A DNA stretch of 25,966 nucleotides from Bacteroides sp. CAG:530 (lineage in GTDB: Bacteria > Bacteroidota > Bacteroidia > Bacteroidales > Bacteroidaceae). The notes below the pieces were generated by a model. It searched no databases. It was not told where the DNA came from and was given only the letters and a program-made list of their open reading frames with translations. The DNA lies in contig FR881211.1 of the NCBI GenBank assembly GCA_000434735.1, positions 52,845 through 78,810 of the forward strand, in the 5' to 3' direction. Position 1 is the first letter of the stretch. Every line of letters begins with the position of its first letter. The position numbers and the translations under genes were made by a program. Below are positions 8,205-16,669 of the stretch, in pieces.

Positions 8205-8387
8205 TAGATAAACAAAAAAGCGAAAAGTAACCGCTTGCATTACAAAATACAATAGGTAATAAGATTGATGATTGATTGGTATTTTTATGACTTGTAAAAA
8301 ATAAAAACCAACTATAGTTTTCAATAGGCATTTTAATACAACTAAACGAGGTATCTAATATAACCATAAAAACAAAACTTAAAAGCT

Positions 8388-11300
8388 ATGAAAAGAGATG
8401 TTCTATCCAGAATGTTGCTATTCTTTATAGCAGTTACATTCTTCTCTTTTGACGTTATCGCTCAAGCGATTGCCGTTAAAGGAACTGTAAAGGACAAGAC
8501 CGGTGAGCCTATCATCGGAGCCAATATCCTAGTGAAAGGAACTACCAACGGTACCATTACCGATTTTGATGGTAACTTCCAGCTAAACGCCAAGCAAGGC
8601 GATATTATAGTATTCTCGTTCATCGGTTTTCAGACCCAGGAACAGAAGGCTGCTCTTAAAATGAATGTGACCTTAAAAGACGACACAGAACTTTTGGATG
8701 AAGTTGTTGTCATAGGATATGGTTCGGTAAAGAAAGAAGATTTAAGTGGTTCTGTAGTAGCCATCAAAGCAGAAGATATGAATAGAGGGGCTGTAACTTC
8801 TCCGCAAGAATTGATGCAAGGTAAAGTTCCTGGATTGTTCGTTGCTCCTGGCGACGGTCAGCCTGGTACAGGCAGTACCCTCCGTATACGTGGAGGCGCA
8901 TCACTGAATGCCAGCAATGACCCTTTGATTGTCATCGATGGTATTCCTACCTCTAACGATGCAGCTCCTGGTACATCTAATGCTTTGGCTACTATCAACC
9001 CTAACGATATAGAGACTTTCACAGTGTTGAAAGATGCTTCGGCTACCGCAATTTACGGTTCGCGTGCTTCTAACGGTGTCATCATCATTACCACTAAGAA
9101 AGGAACACAAGACAAGATAAAGGTTAGCTATTCTGGAACCTTTACCGCAAAAGACCCTTATAAGCGTATCGAAACTATGGATGCTGCATCTTTCCGTCAG
9201 ACTATTGCTCAGCAATATCCTACAGGTACTACTGTAGGTGATGCTGCCGCAACTTTGGTAGGTCAGTATCCTGAACAATCTACAAATTGGCAAGATGAGA
9301 TCTTCCAGACAGGTCTTAGCACTGACCATAACATAGGTGTAGCCGGAAAAGTTGGTTTCTTGCCTTTCCGCGTTTCTTTGGGTTACAATACTGAAAAAGG
9401 TACACTGAAGACTTCTGATTATGACAGATACACAACTTCTGTTAATTTTAGCCCGAAGTTCTTCGACAAACATCTGTCTGTTGATATCAACGTAAAGGGA
9501 ACTATTAACAAGACTCGTTTTGCCGATCGTGAAGCAGTCGCTGCCGCAGCTTTCTTTGACCCTACTAAGCCGGTTTATAATGAAAGTGGACGCTATAACG
9601 GATATTGGAGCTGGGAGAATGCTGTTGTTTCTGATACACAAACCGAATACTTCCACAATACACTGTCTGCAGTCAATCCGTTGGCTATGCTGAATGAACG
9701 CGACAACCACGGAAAGACATTACGTAGTTTGGGAAATATACAATTGGATTATAAATTCCATGGATTGGAAGATTTGCACGCCAACTTGAATCTTGGTTAC
9801 GACGTAGCCAAAGCTACAGGAAGCAATTTCGTGAATGCAGGTTCGCCTATGGCAGCCAAAGACACCGATTTCAAGAATGTAGGTCAAGGAAATACTTGGA
9901 ATAACTTACGCCGTAATCATTTGTTGGATTTCTACTTGAACTATGCTAAAGACATAGAAGCCATTCAGAGTCACTTTGATATCATGGCAGGTTATTCTTG
10001 GCAGCATTTCTACTACTCTAATCATGACATCACTTACTCTAATCTTATAGAAAAAGGAGTTAAGGAAGGATGGACTTATAGTGACGAAGAAGGTCGTTAT
10101 GTAAAGAATGGACATCGTGTCATTCCGAATGAAAATTATTTGGTATCTTTCTTTGGACGTTTGAACTATAGCTTCAAGAATCGCTATTTGTTGACCGCTA
10201 CTTTGCGTAGAGACGGTTCTTCTCGATTCAGTAAAAACAACCGTTGGGGTACATTCCCTTCTGCAGCCTTTGCTTGGACTGTTTTGAACGAGCCTTGGAT
10301 GAAGCCGGTACAGTCTGTAATGTCTAATCTGAAAATACGTGTAGGATATGGTATTACCGGACAGCAGGAAATTGGTGACTACAAGTATATGGCTTCGTAT
10401 ACATTAGGTACTAATCCTAATGGACAGTATTTGGGCTCTTTCCTTTTGAAGCCTAACGGCTATAGCCCAGACTTGAAATGGGAACAGACTACTACATATA
10501 ACTTAGGTATCGACTACGGATTCCTGAATAATCGCATTAATGGTAGCGTTGAAATCTACAAGAAGAATACTAAGGACTTGCTGAATAATGTAAGTGCTCC
10601 GGCAGGAACTAACTTCTCTAATATCATCATCGCTAATGTGGGTGAGATGGAAAATAAAGGTGTAGAGTTCAATATCAACGCGTTGGCTATAAATACTAAA
10701 GATTTCACTTGGGAATTGGGTTATAACGTTACTTGGAACGACAGTAAAATTACTAAGTTGACCGCTAACTTCAACCCTGATTATCCGGGCATCAATGCAG
10801 GATCAACTTCGTTTGGTACCGGTAATGTTGTTCAGAAACATCAGGTAGGCTATGCGCCATCTACCTTCTACGTTTATCAGCAGGTATACGATAATAATGG
10901 TAATCCTATCCAGAATGCTGTAGTAGACAGAGACGGTAACGGCGAAATCACAGAATCGGATAAGTATCTTACCGGAAAGAGTCCTATGGCTAAGGTGTTT
11001 ATGGGCTTTAGCTCACAGTTTACATATAAGAACTGGGACTTGGGCTTCAATATGCGTGCAAACTTCGGTAACTATGTATTTAATGGCTTTGCGGCTGACA
11101 ACACAAGCTTGAATAACTTCGCAAACCAAGGATTCGCTACCAACTATTATAAGGATGCCGGCAAGTACGGATTTACACAGATTTCGGACATCATACAAAA
11201 GTCTACCGATTTGTATCTGGAAAATGCTTCATTCCTAAAGATGGATAACATTACTCTGGGATATTCATTCAACAAGTTCTTTACTAGCCGTATCTCAGGA

Positions 11301-11435
11301 CGTATCAGCGCTAGCGTACAAAACGTGTTTACCATCACTAAATATACAGGCTTAGACCCAGAATGCGATGCCATTGACTCTAATGTATGGCCTCGTCCGC
11401 GTTCTTTCACTATCGGTTTGAACCTTAACTTTTAA
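8388..11435 (+). CDS. susC: SusC-like TonB-dependent outer-membrane transporter
   Basis: The 1015-residue protein has a signal peptide (1-26), a carboxypeptidase-regulatory-like domain (about 29-96), the TonB-box region DEVVVIGYG (104-112), a plug (about 115-235, with LRIRGG and the YGSRASNGVIIITTKKG ending) and a 22-strand barrel finishing in a terminal Phe (IGLNLNF). This is the standard SusC family layout at normal length. It imports malto-oligosaccharides captured by its SusD partner, using TonB and the proton gradient. It follows the susB-like gene after 183 AT-rich bases without a clear promoter box, and susD starts 12 bases after its stop. Specificity for starch is inferred from neighbours. 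Confidence 0.96.
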   Translation: MKRDVLSRMLLFFIAVTFFSFDVIAQAIAVKGTVKDKTGEPIIGANILVKGTTNGTITDFDGNFQLNAKQGDIIVFSFIGFQTQEQKAALKMNVTLKDDTELLDEVVVIGYGSVKKEDLSGSVVAIKAEDMNRGAVTSPQELMQGKVPGLFVAPGDGQPGTGSTLRIRGGASLNASNDPLIVIDGIPTSNDAAPGTSNALATINPNDIETFTVLKDASATAIYGSRASNGVIIITTKKGTQDKIKVSYSGTFTAKDPYKRIETMDAASFRQTIAQQYPTGTTVGDAAATLVGQYPEQSTNWQDEIFQTGLSTDHNIGVAGKVGFLPFRVSLGYNTEKGTLKTSDYDRYTTSVNFSPKFFDKHLSVDINVKGTINKTRFADREAVAAAAFFDPTKPVYNESGRYNGYWSWENAVVSDTQTEYFHNTLSAVNPLAMLNERDNHGKTLRSLGNIQLDYKFHGLEDLHANLNLGYDVAKATGSNFVNAGSPMAAKDTDFKNVGQGNTWNNLRRNHLLDFYLNYAKDIEAIQSHFDIMAGYSWQHFYYSNHDITYSNLIEKGVKEGWTYSDEEGRYVKNGHRVIPNENYLVSFFGRLNYSFKNRYLLTATLRRDGSSRFSKNNRWGTFPSAAFAWTVLNEPWMKPVQSVMSNLKIRVGYGITGQQEIGDYKYMASYTLGTNPNGQYLGSFLLKPNGYSPDLKWEQTTTYNLGIDYGFLNNRINGSVEIYKKNTKDLLNNVSAPAGTNFSNIIIANVGEMENKGVEFNINALAINTKDFTWELGYNVTWNDSKITKLTANFNPDYPGINAGSTSFGTGNVVQKHQVGYAPSTFYVYQQVYDNNGNPIQNAVVDRDGNGEITESDKYLTGKSPMAKVFMGFSSQFTYKNWDLGFNMRANFGNYVFNGFAADNTSLNNFANQGFATNYYKDAGKYGFTQISDIIQKSTDLYLENASFLKMDNITLGYSFNKFFTSRISGRISASVQNVFTITKYTGLDPECDAIDSNVWPRPRSFTIGLNLNF

Positions 11436-11447
11436 AATGCAGAAACC

Positions 11448-13061
11448 ATGAAGACTAAAAAATATTTGTTTGTAGCAGCTGCTGCAGCACTCTTTAACTT
11501 GAGTAGCTGTGTAAACGACCTTGATGTAACACCGCTAGACCCATCGGTATCTACTTCTGACAGGGCATACAGCACTCCCGAAAGCTATACCCAAGGCTTA
11601 TTGAAAATATATTCTGTATGGGCTCTCTCCGGACAAGAAGGTGCCGGAAAATCAGATATCGAAGGATTGGATCCGGGTAACACTGCTCTGATGCGTTGCT
11701 GGTTCACACTGCAAGAACAGCCTACCGACGAAATGAAGAATGCATGGCCTGATTCTTGGTGTGCCGATATTAACGGACTGAAGTGGGGTACTACTCAGAA
11801 CGAGCCTATCGAAGGTTTGTATCAACGCTGTATGTTCATCGTGGCATTGACCAACGAGTTCTTGAAGAATATCCCTAATGCACCAGCCGAAATCAACCAG
11901 GCTCAATATGCAGCCGAAGCTCGTTTCTGCAGAGCTTTAGCTTACTATACACTGCTTGATGCTTTCGGTATACCACCGTTCATTACTGAACAGAATTACG
12001 CTCTTAATCCCGCTCAGTTGAGCCGTCCAGAATTGTTTGGCTGGATTGAAAATGAACTTAATGAAATCAAGAGCAATTTGCCCGCTGCCCGTCAGGGTGA
12101 ATATGGCCGTGCCGACCAAGGCGTAGTCGATGCTCTTTTAGCACGTATGTATCTTAATGCTGTGGTATATACAGGTACAGAGCGTTACACCGACTGTGTG
12201 GAAGCATGTAAGCGTGTAATAGCCGGAGGTTACTCTTTGGCTGATAACTACGCTGAAATTTTCATGGCTGACAATGGAGAAAATGCCAATGTGCGCAAGG
12301 AAATTATCTTCCCCATTTGCTTTGATGGCTTGACTACTCAGTCTTATGGTATGGCTGCTATCATCTTAGGTTCACGCAGTCAAGATGAATTCGGTGAAGT
12401 CCCGGCTGGTATTAGTGCTGGATGGGACGGTTATCGTGGTACTCCAAACTTGGTTCGTCTGTTTGAATACGCTAATAATGATAAGCCTAAGGCCAGTTAA
12501 ATAAAAGATCGCCGCGGTATTTTCTTCGATAAGAACCGTTCGATAGACATTACCACTGCTGTTAATGGTACCTTTAAGACCGAAGGTTGGGCTGTTTATA
12601 AATACACCAACTTGAAAAGTAATGGCGAAAGCGGAAGCAATTCTACTTTCCCTGATACTGATTTCCCGTTGTTCCGTTTGGCAGATGTTTATCTGATGTA
12701 TGCCGAAGCCGTTGCCCGCGGTGGACAAGGCGGTGATTTGGCTACAGCCGTAGGTTATGTAAATGACTTGCGTGAACGTGCTTACGGTGACAGACTTCAT
12801 GGTGTAAACGAAGCTTGGCTTAAAGCAGATAACTATCGTAACATTTTGAACGAGCGTGGTCGTGAACTTTACTGGGAAGCCTTGAGACGTACCGACCTTA
12901 TTCGTTTCGGCCTCTTTACTTCGGCTTCATATCTATGGCCGTATAAAGGTGGTGTAATGGGCGGTATAGGTGTAGACAACCGTTATAATGTATTCCCCAT
13001 CCCTGCTACAGACTTAAGTGTCAATGGTAGCTTGCAGCAGAACGATGGTTATAAGAACTAA
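11448..13061 (+). pseudogene. susD: SusD-like starch-binding lipoprotein interrupted by in-frame TAA
   Basis: The frame from the ATG at 11448 encodes a lipoprotein (lipobox LSSC, Cys21, followed by acidic VNDLD, a probable surface-export signal) with the SusD/RagB TPR-like fold. It stops at TAA 12498-12500 after 350 residues. The same frame stays open from 12501 to 13061 and continues the family sequence (IKDRRGIFFDKN, then FPLFRLADVYLMYAEAVARGG and LNERGRELYWEALRRTDLIRFG, both SusD hallmarks). Without the stop it would be 537 residues, close to SusD at 551. The change is consistent with a CAA or CAG codon mutated to TAA. A 350-residue product would lack the C-terminal third. There is no frameshift and no other lesion. 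Sequencing error remains possible. Confidence 0.9.
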
Positions 13062-13098
13062 AAAGACAATATTTTCTTAACTCAAAGAATTTATCATT

Positions 13099-14199
13099 AT
13101 GAAAGCAATAAAATATATGCTCCTTAGTGGGTTGCTAGCTTGCTTTACAGCTTGCGAAAGCGACTTGGATAAGGTGGTTTACGATGAAAGCGTAACTCAG
13201 CCGGCTGTTCTGCAGAATATCAATGATTCTTATGTGCTGGATGTTAACAAAAGCGATGAAACAGCCATCACTTTCAAATGGGATGCTCCGTCTATAAATG
13301 TGAAAGCTCCCGTTACGTCTTCGCTTGAGATGGACATTCAGGGCAAGGATTTTGCGAATGCCGCTGTGCTGACTTCTGTAAAAGCAGGTAATTCTTATAG
13401 TGTTACAAATGCCGACTTAAATTCGGCTTTGTTGAAAATGATAGAGAAGTATGGAATGGAAATGGGACCAATAAATCTGGAATTCAGAATCGGTTCTATA
13501 CTTTCGAACGCTACCAAACCGTTTTACTCTAATGTCATAACTTCCACTGTCACTCCGTTTGTAGGAGAGAAGGAATATCCTCAGGTTTGGATTGTAGGTG
13601 ATTACTGCGGATGGAATCACGCAAACAGTCAGTTGCTGTATTCGGCTGCCGAAGATGATAACTACGAAGCTATGATTTACTTTGGTGAGAAAGCTGCTAA
13701 TGGTTGGAAGCTTTGTGAAAAGGCTGATTGGAGCGTTAATTGGGGAGAAAACACTGCAATTGAAGCTGAAGCGAAATCTAGTGTACTGAAGCTTGAAGGT
13801 GGTGATATCAAGGCGTTCAGTCACAAGAGTTATCTGGTGAAATTCAACACTGCCACTCTTACTCTTGAAATGAGTCAGGGATGTGATTCATGGGGCGTTG
13901 TAGGCGACTTCAATAGTTGGGGCGGTACTCCGGATGAGGTGATGACTTTAGCGAGTGAAACCAAGTATGGTAAGTTGCAGTATTACTTGACTGCTACCGT
14001 TGATTTGAAAGCTAACGACGGATGGAAGATACGTCCTGACGGAAAATGGTCGAACGACCGTGGCCCGAGTGCGTTTAAAAAGATAGAGGGTGCTAAAGAT
14101 AAAGGTGACGGCAACTTTACTGTGACCGAAGACGGTACCTATACTATTAAATGGTTCTTCAATAAAGTAGATGCAAGTTTGGAGGTCGTAAAGAACTAA
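13099..14199 (+). CDS. susE: SusE-like surface starch-binding lipoprotein
   Basis: The 366-residue protein has a lipoprotein signal (lipobox FTAC, Cys19, then acidic ESDLD, fitting surface display), an N-terminal Ig-like SusE domain (about 20-150) and two carbohydrate-binding modules. The first spans about 160-255, beginning PQVWIVGDYCGWN and including WSVNWG. The second spans about 262-366, beginning DSWGVVGDFNSWGG and including WKIRPDGKWSNDRG. This matches SusE (387 residues, two modules) rather than SusF (three modules). It would hold malto-oligosaccharides at the outer surface without catalysis. It is the last gene of the operon, 37 bases after the susD frame and before a strong terminator. 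Confidence 0.88.
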   Translation: MKAIKYMLLSGLLACFTACESDLDKVVYDESVTQPAVLQNINDSYVLDVNKSDETAITFKWDAPSINVKAPVTSSLEMDIQGKDFANAAVLTSVKAGNSYSVTNADLNSALLKMIEKYGMEMGPINLEFRIGSILSNATKPFYSNVITSTVTPFVGEKEYPQVWIVGDYCGWNHANSQLLYSAAEDDNYEAMIYFGEKAANGWKLCEKADWSVNWGENTAIEAEAKSSVLKLEGGDIKAFSHKSYLVKFNTATLTLEMSQGCDSWGVVGDFNSWGGTPDEVMTLASETKYGKLQYYLTATVDLKANDGWKIRPDGKWSNDRGPSAFKKIEGAKDKGDGNFTVTEDGTYTIKWFFNKVDASLEVVKN

Positions 14200-14220
14200 A
14201 CTCTGTGTTTTATTATATAT

Positions 14221-14276
14221 AAGATGGCTTACTTAGCATGTTGATTCGATATGCTGAGTAAGCCATCTTTTTTTAT
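14221..14276. terminator. Bidirectional terminator after susE-like gene and MATE gene
   Basis: A 19-bp stem (left arm 14221-14239, right arm 14251-14269) with one wobble pair and an 11-base loop is followed by a T run of about 8. The convergent MATE gene stops at 14286, so the same element can serve both strands. It marks the end of the starch operon. Confidence 0.9.
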
Positions 14277-14285
14277 GTATGTAGG

Positions 14286-15677
14286 TTATAGTTTGCGATT
14301 GATGGCGTATGCTTTCTTTCGTACTATAAAATAGGCGGTGCATACGGCAATGCCGGTAATGACCCACGAGAGCGGATATACAGACATCAGTACCTTGAAG
14401 TCGTGGTATCGCGGACATACGGCGTAAACCCACAATAGGCGCAGAAGGCATGTACCGAATATGGTAAGTATTGTAGGAGTCATGGAATATCCTAACCCAC
14501 GCATGGTGGCTGCGCTTATCTCATAGCTGCTGGCTATGAACTGAAAGAGCAGAACATAGCTTATTCTGATAGCTGCATAGTGAATGACTTCGGGTTCCGA
14601 TGTGAATATCCCGATGAATGCTTCTTTCTGCCAGAATATGATAATGTTAAGTATGCCGCAGCTTAATACACTCAGCAGCATGCTTTGGCGGAAAATCTTG
14701 TCGCAACGGTCTGTTTGTCCCGCACCGTAGTTCTGACTGACAAAGGCTACCGCGGCTTGACCGAAGGCAGCGATGGCGAAGTAGCAGTAGTATTCAAAAT
14801 TGAGTGCGGCAGCCGAACCTGCCATTGCGTCGGAGCCAAAGCTGTTTACTGTAGCCAAGATGAATACGTTTGATACGGAAAATACCATTCCTTGCATTCC
14901 GGCTGGGAGTCCGATGCGGAGCATCTTTTTCAGTTCGGAACGTATGATGGATATTTTTTTCAGCTCTAGTTTGAAAGGGTCGCTTTCGTTCATCAGCAGA
15001 TAAACTATGATTGCGGCGTTTACTACGTTAGAGATGACAGTACTTATGGCAACGCCTGCTACTCCCATGCCGAATACTATGACCAGCAGCAGATTGAGCA
15101 CTGTATTTACAATGCCGGCTACTATCAGACTGTAGAAGGGTCTTTTGGTATCTCCCATACTACGCAGGATGGCTGCGCCGAAGTTATAAATCATCATGAA
15201 TGGCATGCCCAATGAGTATAGCCGGAGGTATAGAACTGCCAAGTCGAGTACATCGGGCGGCGTGTCAAGAGCTTCCAGAAGAGGCCGGGCTATTATAATA
15301 CCGAATACCAACAGGAATAAGCCGCTGACTATCGCTACTGTTGAGGCTGTATGGATGGCGTCTTTTATTCGCAATGTATCTTTCTGACCTATGTAGTGGG
15401 CTATTACCACGTTGACGCCTACTGATATACCTACAAACAAGTTGATGATGAGGCTGATGATAAGTCCGTTGCTGCCTACTGCCGCTAAAGCTTGACTACT
15501 TGCGAATCGTCCTACTACAGCTACATCGACAGAATTGAACGATTGCTGTAGCGCACCGCTTCCCATTAGTGGCAGGGCAAATATCAGTATCTTACGGAAA
15601 AGTCCTCCGTTAAGCATGTCTATGCGTGTGCCTCCTTGCTTTTGAGCTGTAACTTTATTTGCTTCTTCCTTTTGCAT
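14286..15677 (-). CDS. MATE family multidrug/metabolite efflux transporter
   Basis: The protein is about 463 residues with roughly twelve transmembrane helices in two MatE halves. Recognisable patterns are ILIFALPLMGSGALQQSFNSVDVAVVGRF in the first half and LRIGLPAGMQGMVFSVSNVFILATVN in the second. MATE proteins export cationic drugs or metabolites with sodium or proton coupling; substrate is unknown. An upstream ATG at 15719 extends the frame by 14 residues, but it overlaps the -7 box at 15717-15724. I therefore chose the ATG at 15677, which also has the purine-rich GGGGGAAAAGGA just before it. The gene is divergent from rnhB with an interlocked promoter pair. Confidence 0.92.
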   Translation of the reverse strand: MQKEEANKVTAQKQGGTRIDMLNGGLFRKILIFALPLMGSGALQQSFNSVDVAVVGRFASSQALAAVGSNGLIISLIINLFVGISVGVNVVIAHYIGQKDTLRIKDAIHTASTVAIVSGLFLLVFGIIIARPLLEALDTPPDVLDLAVLYLRLYSLGMPFMMIYNFGAAILRSMGDTKRPFYSLIVAGIVNTVLNLLLVIVFGMGVAGVAISTVISNVVNAAIIVYLLMNESDPFKLELKKISIIRSELKKMLRIGLPAGMQGMVFSVSNVFILATVNSFGSDAMAGSAAALNFEYYCYFAIAAFGQAAVAFVSQNYGAGQTDRCDKIFRQSMLLSVLSCGILNIIIFWQKEAFIGIFTSEPEVIHYAAIRISYVLLFQFIASSYEISAATMRGLGYSMTPTILTIFGTCLLRLLWVYAVCPRYHDFKVLMSVYPLSWVITGIAVCTAYFIVRKKAYAINRKL

Positions 15678-15715
15678 TATCCTTTTCCCCCTATTGAAGT
15701 GTATGAAAAACAGTT

Positions 15716-15754
15716 GCAAAGTTAGATAAAATCGGGCTTTTTCTCTAACTTTGC
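15716..15754. promoter_or_regulatory. Facing -7 boxes for MATE and rnhB genes
   Basis: An 11-bp perfect inverted repeat (gcaaagttaga 15716-15726, tctaactttgc 15744-15754) contains TAACTTTG on the minus strand (15717-15724, MATE) and on the plus strand (15746-15753, rnhB). Each -33 region would overlap the opposing -7 box, so the two promoters may compete. Confidence 0.55.
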
Positions 15755-15781
15755 GCCCCGAATCATAAAAGGCGAAAAATA

Positions 15782-16384
15782 ATGTTATTACCTTATTTAA
15801 ATAAAGAGTTGATCGAGGCCGGATGCGATGAGGCTGGAAGAGGCTGTTTGGCTGGAGCTGTATATGCGGCGGCAGTCATTCTTCCCACCGATTATGTAAA
15901 CGAGCGTCTTAACGATTCGAAGAAACTGACCGAACATCAACGCTATGCCCTGCGCGAAGAGATAGAGCGCGATGCTTTGGCATGGGCTGTAGGAGTGGTG
16001 CTGCCGGCAGAGATAGATAAGATTAATATATTGAACGCCTCGTTTTTGGCGATGCATAGAGCTATAGACCAATTGTCTATTCGTCCGCAGCATTTGCTGA
16101 TTGATGGCAATAGGTTTAATAAATATCATGATGTGCCGCATACTACGGTGGTAAAAGGCGACGGTAAATTCTTGTCGATAGCGGCGGCTTCTATACTTGC
16201 CAAGACATATCGTGACGACTATATGAACAAGTTGCATGAGGAATATCCGATGTACGATTGGAAAGGGAACAAAGGTTATCCCACTAAAAAACATCGTGAG
16301 GCGATAGCTAAATATGGCACAACGCCTTATCACAGAATGACTTTCAATTTGTTGGGCGACGGACAATTGTCTTTCGACTTCTAA
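15782..16384 (+). CDS. rnhB: Ribonuclease HII
   Basis: The 200-residue protein matches RNase HII, which cuts the RNA strand of RNA-DNA hybrids and single ribonucleotides in DNA. Visible motifs are GCDEAGRG (14-21, catalytic D16 and E17), DSKKL (45-49), LLIDGN (D108) and the AAASILAKTYRDDYM block with the last acidic residues near 145. The C-terminal GYPTKKH segment is also typical. Length is normal. The leader from the -7 box at 15746-15753 is only about 20 bases. It is divergent from the MATE gene and is followed by terminator-like hairpins. Confidence 0.96.
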   Translation: MLLPYLNKELIEAGCDEAGRGCLAGAVYAAAVILPTDYVNERLNDSKKLTEHQRYALREEIERDALAWAVGVVLPAEIDKINILNASFLAMHRAIDQLSIRPQHLLIDGNRFNKYHDVPHTTVVKGDGKFLSIAAASILAKTYRDDYMNKLHEEYPMYDWKGNKGYPTKKHREAIAKYGTTPYHRMTFNLLGDGQLSFDF

Positions 16385-16400
16385 TTACCACATTATAAGA

Positions 16401-16450
16401 AATGAACAGACTGTTAATAACCATATAATTATTAACAGCCTGTTCATTTT
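16401..16450 (+). terminator. Intrinsic terminator after rnhB
   Basis: A 20-base left arm (16401-16420) pairs with 16429-16448 across an 8-base loop with one mismatch, ending in a short T run. It begins 17 bases after the rnhB stop. Confidence 0.7.
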
Positions 16451-16513
16451 GTATTCAGCTTGCATTTTATGAAAAAGGGAAACACAAATAAGCTCGAAAA
16501 ATACGTGAAAAAA

Positions 16514-16596
16514 CAATGCGATGTTTCAAATAAAACATTGCGATGATTGATTTGAAACATTGCGATGGTTAAGACCGACCATCGCAATGTTTTTTT
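16514..16596 (+). repeat. Repeat cluster with two mutually exclusive hairpins and a T run
   Basis: Copies of (a)CATTGCGATG occur at about 16535-16545 and 16557-16567, with a related CAATGCGATG at 16514-16523. The arm atgtttcaaat (16521-16531) can pair with atttgaaacat (16550-16560). Alternatively 16555-16569 pairs with 16578-16592 in a perfect 15-bp stem followed by T7. The second form is a strong terminator. The downstream promoter at 16638 suggests the cluster insulates rnhB from the next gene. Confidence 0.65.
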
Positions 16597-16637
16597 GAGA
16601 ATTTAGAAGCGTAAAATTTCATATGAAAAAAAGGCAT

Positions 16638-16645
16638 TATCTTTG
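16638..16645 (+). promoter_or_regulatory. -7 box for the PG_1098-like methyltransferase
   Basis: TATCTTTG, a perfect TAnnTTTG match, ends 24 bases before the ATG at 16670, giving a short leader. Confidence 0.6.
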
Positions 16646-16669
16646 CGCTACGTTTTTTTGTGATTAGTT

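Noticed and set aside
8205..8387. Possible internal promoter or terminator between susB-like and susC-like genes
   Set aside because: Only a weak bulged AT-rich stem (around 8278-8312) and no TAnnTTTG box were found; most likely just operon spacer.
8901..9710. Minus-strand open frame of 269 codons inside the susC-like gene
   Set aside because: It is a shadow of a strongly coding SusC frame with no domain or promoter support.
12612..13061. Separate 149-residue gene starting at TTG after the susD stop
   Set aside because: It is the C-terminal part of SusD in the same frame, without a signal peptide or ribosome site of its own; treated as part of the broken gene.
15797..16366. Minus-strand open frame of 189 codons opposite rnhB
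   Set aside because: Complete overlap with RNase HII motifs on the plus strand; composition artefact.
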